Shown one piece after another: positions 1-6,801 of a DNA stretch of 9,779 nucleotides; position 1 is the stretch's first letter; every line of letters starts with the position of its first letter. The position numbers and the translations under genes are program-made. A model generated the notes under the pieces. That model was given only the letters and a program-made list of their open reading frames with translations. It made no database searches and was not told the origin of the DNA. Source of the stretch: an uncultured bacterium (GTDB taxonomy: Bacteria; Bacteroidota; Bacteroidia; Chitinophagales; CAIOSU01); NCBI GenBank assembly GCA_903861055.1, contig CAIOSU010000027.1, positions 1-9,779 on the forward strand, given 5' to 3'.

Positions 1-14
1 AGCTAAATCTTAAA

Positions 15-377
15 ATGCAAGCCTCGTTTTTTGTGAGCAACAGCCGCTGGCAAAAATTGAATGAAATTACCCTTGGGCACAGCAGTGTGTTTGAGAACGC
101 CATTAATGGACTAAAGGATTCTATTGAGAGCGTAATACCCGGGACAGCCAAACACCTCGTATACTTTAATGAAGATGCTGCCGAGTATTCGATATTGATA
201 TTGTTGGAGAAAGTAACCGATAAAGAAAACCCAGGTAAAACTTACCCAGCAATAGTTACTGCCAAGGGCAGCCTATCAGGCAGCAGCGGAGAGAGCTTCT
301 TTGTATCCGATTTCGGTATTAGCGAAGGCGACCTTGACACCGAAGGCATGGAAATTGGTGAGGCACCTAGCGAATAA
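15..377 (+). CDS. Hypothetical protein upstream of miaA (possibly 5'-partial)
   Basis: Unrecognised protein of about 120 residues. It has no signal peptide, membrane segment or metal-binding motif that I can see. The C-terminal third is acidic and rich in Gly, Ser and Glu, ending in EIGEAPSE. The middle (LVYFNEDAAEYSILILLEK) reads like alternating beta strands of a small soluble domain. The ATG at 15 follows an A-rich leader, but the four codons before it are also open to the window edge, so the true start may lie outside. The stop is only 3 bases before miaA, which suggests co-transcription and probably translational coupling. Base composition resembles the neighbours. No function is proposed. 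It appears to be a real gene because the frame is open throughout and abuts miaA. Confidence 0.6.
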   Translation: MQASFFVSNSRWQKLNEITLGHSSVFENAINGLKDSIESVIPGTAKHLVYFNEDAAEYSILILLEKVTDKENPGKTYPAIVTAKGSLSGSSGESFFVSDFGISEGDLDTEGMEIGEAPSE

Positions 378-380
378 GCG

Positions 381-1286
381 ATGGCAACCAAATATTTGGT
401 TTGCGTATTGGGCCCAACTGCCAGTGGCAAAACCTCTTTAGCTATTCAGATTGCCCAGCACTTCAACACCCACATACTTTCTGCCGATTCGCGCCAGCTA
501 TACAAAGGCTTGGATGTTGGCACGGCTAAGGCTACACCTGAAGAACTGGCTGCAGCACCCCATCATTTTATCGATACCCTAAATATTACCGAAGAGTATA
601 ACGCTGGACAATTTGAGCGAGAAGCGCTGGCATTGCTCAACGAGCTATACCTAACCCACAATGTGGTAGTGCTGGCAGGTGGCACAGGGCTGTATGTACA
701 AGCACTTTTGCAGGGATTGGATGAATTCCCCTCCATACCTAATGAAGTACGCCAGCAAGTTAGGAATGACTTTGATACCAAAGGATTGGCTTGGCTGCAA
801 CAAGAAGTGCTACGCCTCGACCCCGAATTTTATGCCATTGTCGACCAACAAAACCCTTCACGCTTGACACGTGCGCTGGAGGTTTGCCGAGCTAGTGGCA
901 AGCCTTATAGCAGTTTCCGCAGTGGCAAGGCCAAGCAGCGGGGCTTCACTCCTATTCTTATCGGCTTGGAATGGCCCAAAGAAGCTTTGTATGACCGCAT
1001 TGATGCTAGGGTGGATATGATGCTAGAGCAAGGCTTGCTGGAAGAAGCCCGACAATTTCTGCCCCACAAAAACCAACAAGCCCTACAAACCGTAGGCTAC
1101 GAAGAGCTAATGCGCTACTTCGCTGGCGAATACGACCTACCCGAAGCCATCCGCCTAATAAAACGCAACAGCCGCCACTACGCCAAGCGGCAAAAAACTT
1201 GGCTGAATAGAGTGGAGGGAATTACTTGGTTTAAAACTGCGGAAGTGGGTGAGGTAATACCGTTTATTGAAAAGCAGGTGGGCTGA
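381..1286 (+). CDS. miaA: tRNA dimethylallyltransferase
   Basis: Transfers the dimethylallyl group from DMAPP to N6 of adenosine 37 in tRNAs that read UNN codons, giving i6A, which stabilises codon-anticodon pairing. It is a cytoplasmic P-loop enzyme. The sequence shows the Walker A loop GPTASGKT at residues 11-18 and the family signature SADSRQLYKGLDVGTAK at 34-50, which includes the conserved Asp36 and Ser37. It also shows HHFID at 61-65 and GGTGLY at 100-105. The C-terminal tRNA-binding end carries QTVGYEE (236-242) and RQKTW (270-274). The length of 301 residues is normal for the family. The ATG lies 3 bases after the upstream stop, and no other start fits the P-loop spacing. It is probably the distal gene of a short operon with the small protein before it. 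Confidence 0.97.
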   Translation: MATKYLVCVLGPTASGKTSLAIQIAQHFNTHILSADSRQLYKGLDVGTAKATPEELAAAPHHFIDTLNITEEYNAGQFEREALALLNELYLTHNVVVLAGGTGLYVQALLQGLDEFPSIPNEVRQQVRNDFDTKGLAWLQQEVLRLDPEFYAIVDQQNPSRLTRALEVCRASGKPYSSFRSGKAKQRGFTPILIGLEWPKEALYDRIDARVDMMLEQGLLEEARQFLPHKNQQALQTVGYEELMRYFAGEYDLPEAIRLIKRNSRHYAKRQKTWLNRVEGITWFKTAEVGEVIPFIEKQVG

Positions 1287-1305
1287 TTTAACCACAACGA
1301 ACATT

Positions 1306-1510
1306 GTGTGTCATCCTGAGCCTGTCGAACGGTGCGCGGGAATGCTAACCCGCCATAGCTTTTTCAGCGGAGGTGGGCATTTTGCGATGAGCAATGAATA
1401 CAAAGTATAACGACTACTTTTGACGCAGACTGATAATCTCAATTCCTAAACATCCTGCCCGTTCCAACAGGCCAGCGCACGCACCCTTCGACACGCTCAG
1501 GATGACACGC
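1306..1510. repeat. Palindromic MITE/REP-like element with 31-bp terminal inverted repeats
   Basis: The left arm (1306-1336) and the right arm (1480-1510) are reverse complements at 28 of 31 positions by hand alignment. The shared core is GTCATCCTGAGC followed by TGTCGAA. The interior of about 143 bases has no open frame of note. From general experience, GTCATCCTGAGC...GTCGAAGG sequences recur in many copies in intergenic DNA of Bacteroidota and some other bacteria, often as inverted pairs. This looks like one such unit and is not unique regulatory DNA. The loop is too long for a standard terminator. No target-site duplication is obvious at the ends. Whether it is mobile, REP-like or a structured RNA cannot be decided here. 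Confidence 0.75.
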
Positions 1511-1608
1511 TCGTTTCCACCATATATTTCTTGCCACCTTTATTTGCTAGACCAAGCATAGTAAAACAAATTTTGAATTACGCCCCACAACAATTTAGCC
1601 AGTCTTGC

Positions 1609-1633
1609 TACTTGATACTCGGTACTTGATACT
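1609..1633. repeat. Near-tandem direct repeat TACTTGATACT
   Basis: The 11-mer TACTTGATACT occurs at 1609-1619 and again at 1623-1633, a period of 14 bases, about 40 bases upstream of the dihydrolipoyl dehydrogenase start. It could be a degenerate simple repeat or a paired protein-binding site. Its resemblance to the simple repeats at 6724-6789 favours the first. Confidence 0.5.
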
Positions 1634-1641
1634 AAAACCCG

Positions 1642-1649
1642 TAATTTAG
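1642..1649 (+). promoter_or_regulatory. Possible -7 element for the dihydrolipoyl dehydrogenase gene
   Basis: TAATTTAG matches the Bacteroidota -7 consensus TAnnTTTG at all but one fixed position. It lies 25 bases before the ATG, which would give a short leader. The spacing to the nearest TTG triplets (1626-1628 and 1612-1614) is too short or too long for a standard -33 element, so this is tentative. Confidence 0.25.
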
Positions 1650-1674
1650 CCCCTGCAACAAAGCACCTTTACCG

Positions 1675-3063
1675 ATGAATTTTGATGTAATAGTATTGGG
1701 CAGTGGCCCAGGAGGATATGTAGCGGCTATCCGCGCGTCGCAATTGGGCCTAAAAACGGCCGTAATAGAAAAAGCTGAACTAGGCGGTGTATGCCTCAAC
1801 TGGGGCTGTATACCTACCAAAGCCTTGCTTAAGAGCGCACAGGTATTTGAATACCTGAACCATGCAGCCGATTACGGCATCAACGTAAAAGGTGGCGAGG
1901 CCGATTTTAGCGCTGTGGTGAAACGCAGCCGCGATGTTGCGGGCCAAATGAGCAACGGCGTGCAGTTTCTCCTAAAAAAGAACAAGATTGAGATAATTGC
2001 CGGTGAAGGAAAAGTGAAGCCAGGCAAGAAAGTGGCCGTGACAGGCGCTGATGGAAAAACTACCGAGTATACTGCCAAACACATCATTATTGCCACCGGT
2101 GGTCGCAGCAAAGAGCTGCCAAATCTGAAGCAAGATGGTAAAAAAGTAGTAGGCTACCGCGAAGCCATGGTATTGCCCACCCAGCCTAAGAGCTTGATAA
2201 TAGTGGGTGCTGGCGCCATTGGCGTGGAGTTTGCCTACTTTTACCGCACCATGGGTACCGAAGTGACCATTGTAGAGTACTTGCCGCGTTTGGTGCCTGT
2301 TGAGGATGAAGAAGTAAGCAAAGAGCTGGAGCGCCAGTTCCGCAAGGCGGGCATTAAGGTAATGACCAGTGCCAGTGTAGAAAGCCTGGATACCAGAGGC
2401 GACGGTGTAAAAGCTACCGTAAAAACCAGCAAAGGCACAGAAGAACTGCAAGCTGATATTGTGCTTTCCGCTGTGGGTTTTACCCCAAATATTGAAAACA
2501 TTGGCTTGGAAGAAGTTGGCATTAAAGTAGATAAAGGCCTCATTGCCGTGGATGAATATTACCGCACCAACGTAGAAGGCTATTATGCCATTGGCGATGT
2601 GGTAAAAGGCCAAGCCTTGGCCCACGTAGCATCGGCAGAGGGTATTACTTGCGTAGAGGCTTTTGCAGGCCATCATCCAGAACCGATTAATTACAACAAC
2701 ATACCAGGCTGTACCTACAGCCAGCCAGAGATTGCCAGCGTAGGCTATACCGAAGCAAAGGCCAAAGAGGCGGGATATGAGTTAAAGGTGGGTAAGTTTC
2801 CGTTTACGGCATCGGGTAAGGCTACGGCCGCTGGTGCGCGCAGTGGCTTTGTGAAGCTTATTTTCGATGCAAAGTACGGCGAATTACTAGGTGCACACAT
2901 GATTGGTGCCAACGTAACCGAAATGATAGCCGAAATAGTGGTAGCCCGCAAACTGGAAACCACTGGTCACGAAATGATTAAGAGCGTGCACCCGCACCCG
3001 ACAATGAGCGAAGCCATTATGGAAGCTGCCGCGGCGGCTTACGGCGAAGTGATACATTTGTAG
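1675..3063 (+). CDS. lpdA: Dihydrolipoyl dehydrogenase (E3)
   Basis: FAD-dependent disulfide oxidoreductase that reoxidises dihydrolipoamide on the E2 or H proteins of the pyruvate, 2-oxoglutarate, branched-chain 2-oxoacid and glycine-cleavage complexes and reduces NAD+. The N-terminal FAD-binding motif is GSGPGGY (residues 9-15). The redox-active pair is Cys40 and Cys45 in GGVCLNWGCIPTK (37-49). The NAD-binding motif GAGAIGVEF starts at 178. A second FAD contact, YAIGDV, follows. The dimerisation domain ends in HPHPTMSE (439-446), where His441 and Glu446 are the expected catalytic dyad. The length of 462 residues is typical. No E1, E2 or glycine-cleavage genes flank it, so it is a stand-alone copy that may serve several complexes. 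All key residues are present. Confidence 0.97.
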   Translation: MNFDVIVLGSGPGGYVAAIRASQLGLKTAVIEKAELGGVCLNWGCIPTKALLKSAQVFEYLNHAADYGINVKGGEADFSAVVKRSRDVAGQMSNGVQFLLKKNKIEIIAGEGKVKPGKKVAVTGADGKTTEYTAKHIIIATGGRSKELPNLKQDGKKVVGYREAMVLPTQPKSLIIVGAGAIGVEFAYFYRTMGTEVTIVEYLPRLVPVEDEEVSKELERQFRKAGIKVMTSASVESLDTRGDGVKATVKTSKGTEELQADIVLSAVGFTPNIENIGLEEVGIKVDKGLIAVDEYYRTNVEGYYAIGDVVKGQALAHVASAEGITCVEAFAGHHPEPINYNNIPGCTYSQPEIASVGYTEAKAKEAGYELKVGKFPFTASGKATAAGARSGFVKLIFDAKYGELLGAHMIGANVTEMIAEIVVARKLETTGHEMIKSVHPHPTMSEAIMEAAAAAYGEVIHL

Positions 3064-3211
3064 TCGACGGACGACAGCTGACGGGCCACAGTTTTTTGCT
3101 GCAACATATAATATAGCAGTCAAAAAGGTGTGGTGATAATAATACTTGGTTTTTTGATTTTTTCTGGTGCTTGAATAGGTGCTCCAAAAAAAATTACCAT
3201 TTTTACAGCCT

Positions 3212-4600
3212 ATGAAAAATTCATATCTGGTAATAGCTGGTCTTGGAGCATTGGCCATTACCAGCTTGCTTACATATTTTAATGAGATTGGCTTTCTGGC
3301 TATTTCAACACCCGCGCTTACCGTGCTGCGTTGGTTGTCGATAGCAGTGCTGGTTGCATTTGCTTTCCGACGTAAAAGCCTCACTACGTGGATATTGTTG
3401 AGCATGGTACTAGGTGCCGAAGTCGGGCACGATTTCCCAGAGTTTTCGCAGAACCTTAAGGTCATCAGTAAAATCTTTCTAAAGCTTATCAAAACCATTA
3501 TTGCTCCGCTCATTTTCGGTACGCTGGTAGTGGGTATTGCGGGCCACAGCAACCTAAAACAAGTGGGGCGGATGGCTTGGAAATCGTTGCTGTACTTTGA
3601 GGTAGTTACCACCATTGCCTTGTTTATCGGGCTGGCGGCCATCAACTTTACAGGAGCAGGCAAAGGGCTTAGCGTAGCCGGCTTGGCACAAGAAGAACTA
3701 CCCGCTGCCGAGCCCCAAACTTGGGACCAGATTATACTGCACTCCTTCCCAGAAAATATTGCCAAATCAATAGCAGAAGGGCAGGTGTTGCAAATAGTGA
3801 TATTCAGTGTGCTTTTTGGTATCGGCCTTGCGCTGGTAAAGGAAACGCAGAAGCGCCAGCCGCTGCTCAATTTCGCCGAGAGCCTGTCGGAAACCATGTT
3901 TAAGTTTACCAATGTGGTAATGTACTTTGCCCCGTTTGCCATTGGGGCTGCCATGGCGGTCACGGTCGGGCATATGGGCATAGGCGTGCTGCAACCGCTA
4001 TTCAAACTCCTATTCACGTTGTATGGTGCTTTGCTGGTATTCCTAGGCCTATTGCTTGTTATTGCATTGGTGGTGCGCATGCCCATCATCCAATTTATCA
4101 AAGTAATGGCCGAGCCCGTTTCCATTGCATTTGCCACCACTAGTAGCGAAGCGGCCTTGCCCAAAGCCATGGAAGCCATGGTGAGCATGAGGGTACCCAA
4201 GCGCATAGTGGCCTTTGTAATGCCCATGGGTTATAGTTTCAACTTGGATGGCACCACGCTATACCTTAGCCTTGCAACCATATTTGTGGCCAATGTGGCC
4301 GGTATCGACCTCAGCATAGGGCAACAATTACTCATTGTATTTACCCTCATGCTTACCAGCAAAGGCGTAGCAGGCGTGCCGCGGGCATCGCTTATTATCT
4401 TGCTGGGCACAGCCGTACAGTTTGGCTTGCCCATTGAGCCTATCTTCCTAATACTGGCAATAGATGAGTTGATGGATATGGCCCGTACATCAGTAAACGT
4501 TATCGGCAACTGCCTAGCTACTTACGTAATAGCTTGGTGGGAAGACGATTTCGAAGAACCAGAGCCAGCCGTGATAGCGCTGAATGATGCAGTTGAGTAA
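3212..4600 (+). CDS. Dicarboxylate/amino acid:cation symporter (DAACS/SDF family) with N-terminal extension
   Basis: Inner-membrane secondary transporter of the GltP/DctA/Glt-Ph family, which couples Na+ or H+ to uptake of acidic amino acids or C4-dicarboxylates. The sequence shows the HP1 serine motif TTSSEAALP (309-317), the cation-site motif NLDGTT (344-349) and HP2 around TSKGVAGVPRAS (382-393). TM8 carries Asp418, Asp422, Arg425, Thr426 and Asn429, with the spacing of the substrate-binding residues in Glt-Ph. The retained Arg argues for an acidic substrate. Two hydrophobic segments (about 5-23 and 36-52) precede the usual first helix (about 57-72), so the N-terminus is longer than in classical members. 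A GTG at 3179 would add 11 residues (MLQKKLPFLQP). I prefer the ATG at 3212 because it follows an A-rich leader and begins directly before the hydrophobic segment. The substrate cannot be fixed from sequence. Confidence 0.93.
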   Translation: MKNSYLVIAGLGALAITSLLTYFNEIGFLAISTPALTVLRWLSIAVLVAFAFRRKSLTTWILLSMVLGAEVGHDFPEFSQNLKVISKIFLKLIKTIIAPLIFGTLVVGIAGHSNLKQVGRMAWKSLLYFEVVTTIALFIGLAAINFTGAGKGLSVAGLAQEELPAAEPQTWDQIILHSFPENIAKSIAEGQVLQIVIFSVLFGIGLALVKETQKRQPLLNFAESLSETMFKFTNVVMYFAPFAIGAAMAVTVGHMGIGVLQPLFKLLFTLYGALLVFLGLLLVIALVVRMPIIQFIKVMAEPVSIAFATTSSEAALPKAMEAMVSMRVPKRIVAFVMPMGYSFNLDGTTLYLSLATIFVANVAGIDLSIGQQLLIVFTLMLTSKGVAGVPRASLIILLGTAVQFGLPIEPIFLILAIDELMDMARTSVNVIGNCLATYVIAWWEDDFEEPEPAVIALNDAVE

Positions 4601-4635
4601 TTTATCCTTCTGGAATTTGAACCTGTTAGATTCTT

Positions 4636-4663
4636 GAGCAAAAAGGGATTCAGTTTCCCGCTC
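4636..4663 (+). terminator. Weak hairpin after the symporter gene
   Basis: GAGC (4636-4639) pairs with GCTC (4660-4663), and GGGA (4645-4648) pairs with TCCC (4656-4659) around a 7-base loop. The left arm has a five-A bulge. It lies 35 bases after the symporter stop but lacks a following T-run, so terminator activity is doubtful. Confidence 0.2.
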
Positions 4664-4772
4664 ATATCCTGTGCTTATAAACCCAACCGTTCCGCATTGC
4701 TGTATCTAGATTACCATCCCCAACAAAGTCCATCTAGCGGAGAGGGTTTTGCGATTTTCAAAACTCAGTTTG

Positions 4773-4799
4773 TTTAATCTAATCTATCCTTTAATCTAA
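4773..4799. repeat. Short direct repeat TTTAATCTAA
   Basis: Two identical 10-mers (4773-4782 and 4790-4799) with a 17-base period, with another AATCTA overlapping between them. Probably a degenerate intergenic simple repeat. Confidence 0.4.
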
Positions 4800-5052
4800 C
4801 GAATCCTCCACTATTTTACAATACATGCCCATTGCCTACAAGCAACCAAACCTATAAATGCCTTGGCGGCCGGTAAGACCAAGAAATAAAAGTAGATAAA
4901 CTATACTTGTACCTCTTTATCATTGCAACGGAAAAAGTAAGCCTAACCAATGTTGTTATTTTCGTTAAGTTAGACAGCCGGCATCCCAATAGTCAGTGCA
5001 TCACAACCAGTTCTTAGAGGTTTCACATAACCAATTAATGCCATTTTCAAAC

Positions 5053-5062
5053 CTGCCGGCAG
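5053..5062. repeat. Perfect 10-bp palindrome CTGCCGGCAG
   Basis: A self-complementary GC-rich decamer inside an AT-rich spacer, 55 bases before the glycosylase start. It could be a small cruciform, an operator, or the core of a dispersed palindromic repeat. Nothing in the flanks decides between these. Confidence 0.35.
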
Positions 5063-5104
5063 ACAAGCTGGTTAACTCATTCCAAATTTTCAAATTAGCA
5101 TCGG

Positions 5105-5112
5105 TATATTTG
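5105..5112 (+). promoter_or_regulatory. Exact -7 consensus abutting the glycosylase start
   Basis: TATATTTG fits TAnnTTTG exactly and ends 4 bases before the ATG at 5117. Transcription from it would begin at or just past that ATG, giving a leaderless message or forcing a later start. No TTG is present at the -33 distance, so a chance match is quite possible. Confidence 0.25.
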
Positions 5113-5116
5113 CTCC

Positions 5117-5815
5117 ATGACACTTGCCGACAAAATCATCCAGTTCAATAACAACCTCCATTTGGATACCAAGCTGCCCGATGGAATTGATGTAATGAAC
5201 CCGTTTAAAGGCGAACATGCGGATGATATTGCCGACATTACCGACCGATTTTACCACAAGTACTACAACGACAACTACCCTCGCAAACTGATACTGGGCA
5301 TTAACCCTGGTCGCTTGGGTGCAGGCGTTACGGGCTTGCCTTTTACGGATACCAAGCGCTTGAACGAAGAGTGTAGCATCCCTTTTACCAAATTCAGTTC
5401 GCATGAGCCTTCGTCAGTGTTTATCTATGCAGTGATAAAAGCATATGGCGGTGCGGAGCGTTTCTATAACGATTTTTATATCAACTCGATTTGCCCATTG
5501 GGTTTTATTAAACACAACGATGCAGGCAAGTGGGTAAATTTTAACTATTACGACCGAAAAGACCTGCAAACTGCTGTTGAACCATTTATACTAGAAACCC
5601 TAAAGCAACAAATTGCCTTGGGACTCGATACCGAAACGGTTTACTGTATGGGCTCTGGCAAAAACGTGGAATTTTTGACCCGTTTCAATGAAAAGCATCA
5701 ACTTTTTGGCCAAATCGTAGCGCTCGATCACCCGCGATTTGTGGTGCAGTATAAGCAAAAGCATATGCAAGAGTATGTGCAGCGATATTTGAATGCGTTT
5801 AACAGCAAACTATGA
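5117..5815 (+). CDS. SMUG2-type (DUF4918) uracil-DNA-glycosylase-like protein
   Basis: Member of the uracil-DNA glycosylase superfamily, which excises damaged or deaminated bases to start base-excision repair. The nucleotide-binding and catalytic motif 1 is GINPGRLGAGVTGLPFTD (residues 61-78), which recalls the SMUG1 GxNPGP...TGVPFG motif. Asn63 is the natural candidate for the catalytic or base-recognition residue. The second motif, DHPRF (204-208), corresponds to the HPSPR-like loop that contacts DNA. NSICPLGF (123-130) lies between them. The length of 232 residues fits the small SMUG2 group that I know mainly from Bacteroidota. The ATG at 5117 opens MTLADKIIQF, the expected N-terminus. The stop overlaps the next start by 4 bases (ATGA). 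The preferred lesion is not known from sequence. Confidence 0.85.
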   Translation: MTLADKIIQFNNNLHLDTKLPDGIDVMNPFKGEHADDIADITDRFYHKYYNDNYPRKLILGINPGRLGAGVTGLPFTDTKRLNEECSIPFTKFSSHEPSSVFIYAVIKAYGGAERFYNDFYINSICPLGFIKHNDAGKWVNFNYYDRKDLQTAVEPFILETLKQQIALGLDTETVYCMGSGKNVEFLTRFNEKHQLFGQIVALDHPRFVVQYKQKHMQEYVQRYLNAFNSKL

Positions 5816-6717
5816 CTACACCCCCACCCCTTAAACCCAACGATTTAGTTGGCATAACTTGCCCGGCACGTAAAATGACCGCTGCAGAGTTACAGCCAGC
5901 TATTGCCTTATTTGAAAGCTGGGGCTACCGTGTAAAAATAGGCAACACTGTTGGCGGTGAATGTGATCAATTCTCTGGCACCGACGAAGCACGTGCCGCC
6001 GACATGCAGCAATTGTTGGACGACCCACAAGTAAAGGCCATCGTTAGCGCTCGCGGCGGCTATGGCAATGTGCGGATAGTGGATAAACTGGATTGGACAC
6101 AATTTCATCAAAACCCTAAATGGTTAGTGGGCTATAGCGACTCAACAGTATTGCACGCGCACTTGCAAAAACTGGGGTTTGCATCGCTGCACGCGCCTAT
6201 GCCATTGGGCTTCATAACTAATACCCCAGAGGCATTAGATAGCATTAGAACAGCATTGTCTGGCAAGGCGCTTGAATATACCGTTGCGCCACATGAATAT
6301 AACTGCCTAGGCGTGGCCGAGGGCGAGCTAATTGGTGGCAACCTTTCGGTGCTTATAAGCATTAGCGGCAGCGCCTCAGATATTGATACCAAAGGCAAAA
6401 TCCTATTCTTAGAGGACTTGGACGAATACCTATACCATATTGACCGTATGATGAATCAACTAGACCGCTCGGGCAAACTGGAGCACCTAGCTGGGCTGGT
6501 TATTGGCGGCATGAGCGATATGCGCGACAATGCCATACCGTTTGGTAAAGATGCCTACCAAATCATTCAAGAGCGGTTAGCGAAGTATGGTTACCCCGTT
6601 TGCTATGGATTCCCCGCAGGGCATATTGACGATAACCGTACCTTGATAATGGGTGCACAACATAAGCTGGAAGTAGCGTCGGATTTAGTAAGTTTGCTTT
6701 CGGTCCACGGAAATTAG
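5812..6717 (+). CDS. ldcA: LD-carboxypeptidase, peptidase family S66 (LdcA/MccF-like)
   Basis: Cytoplasmic serine peptidase of family S66. LdcA members remove the terminal D-Ala from the murein tetrapeptide during peptidoglycan recycling. MccF members cleave microcin C-type aminoacyl-nucleotide toxins. The catalytic triad is visible: nucleophile Ser109 in VGYSDSTVLH, Glu201 in FLEDLDEYLYHIDRM and His271 in GFPAGHIDDNRTL. The N-terminus (LKPNDLVGITCPARKM) and the ARGGYG motif (about residues 80-85) are typical. The length of 301 residues is normal. The start overlaps the glycosylase stop (ATGA), so the two are translationally coupled. I favour the LdcA role because no microcin genes are nearby, but sequence alone does not exclude the MccF-like role. 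Confidence 0.92.
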   Translation: MTTPPPLKPNDLVGITCPARKMTAAELQPAIALFESWGYRVKIGNTVGGECDQFSGTDEARAADMQQLLDDPQVKAIVSARGGYGNVRIVDKLDWTQFHQNPKWLVGYSDSTVLHAHLQKLGFASLHAPMPLGFITNTPEALDSIRTALSGKALEYTVAPHEYNCLGVAEGELIGGNLSVLISISGSASDIDTKGKILFLEDLDEYLYHIDRMMNQLDRSGKLEHLAGLVIGGMSDMRDNAIPFGKDAYQIIQERLAKYGYPVCYGFPAGHIDDNRTLIMGAQHKLEVASDLVSLLSVHGN

Positions 6718-6801
6718 TTACTAGTTATTGGTTACGGGTTATTGGTTGAACTTACAATAATAGTGGCTAGTGAATTGTGTCTTGTGTCTAAATAAAAAAA
6801 T
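6718..6801. repeat. Short intergenic gap filled with degenerate simple repeats
   Basis: GTTATTGGTT occurs at 6724-6733 and 6738-6747. TTGTGTCT occurs at 6775-6782 and 6782-6789, sharing one base. No promoter consensus or terminator is visible in these 84 bases. The final A-rich run leads directly into the ATG at 6802. Confidence 0.5.

Larger units (their letters stand above)
1287..1674. other. Intergenic spacer with inverted-repeat element and short direct repeats
   Basis: This stretch of 388 bases has no credible gene on either strand. It holds the inverted-repeat pair annotated separately (1306-1510). Downstream of that lie a near-tandem repeat of TACTTGATACT (1609-1619 and 1623-1633) and a repeated AATTTAGCC (1592-1600 and 1643-1651). 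I see no GC stem followed by a T-run that would act as the miaA terminator. Confidence 0.6.
4601..5116. other. 516-base non-coding spacer with degenerate repeats
   Basis: There is no convincing ORF on either strand. It contains a bulged hairpin just after the symporter gene (4636-4663), a direct repeat TTTAATCTAA (4773-4782 and 4790-4799) and a perfect palindrome CTGCCGGCAG (5053-5062). It also has a CAAATTTTCAAATTAGCA stretch near 5083-5100 that resembles intergenic repeats I associate with Bacteroidota. A one-mismatch -7-like box, TATACTTG, sits at 4902-4909 without a matching -33 element. I see no tRNA, riboswitch or recognisable pseudogene remnant. Confidence 0.55.

Noticed and set aside
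1972..2676. Minus-strand open frame of 234 codons inside the dihydrolipoyl dehydrogenase gene
   Set aside because: It lies fully within a gene whose FAD, NAD and redox motifs are all intact. The antisense product has no recognisable motif.
3093..3130. Possible hairpin TTTTTGCTGC / GCAGTCAAAAA after the dehydrogenase gene as a terminator
   Set aside because: The T-run precedes the stem and an A-run follows it on both strands, so there is no U-tail after the stem. The arms also need a bulge to pair.
2887..4227. Long minus-strand open frame (446 codons) opposite the dehydrogenase end and the symporter gene
   Set aside because: It spans the ends of two well-identified plus-strand genes and the spacer between them. 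Its translation is rich in Met, Ser, Thr and Ala with no family motif. It is an antisense shadow of codon bias.
6718..6801. TPP riboswitch ahead of the thiamine-binding protein gene
   Set aside because: The gap is only 84 bases, is dominated by simple repeats, and lacks the conserved CTGAGA-type TPP core that I looked for.
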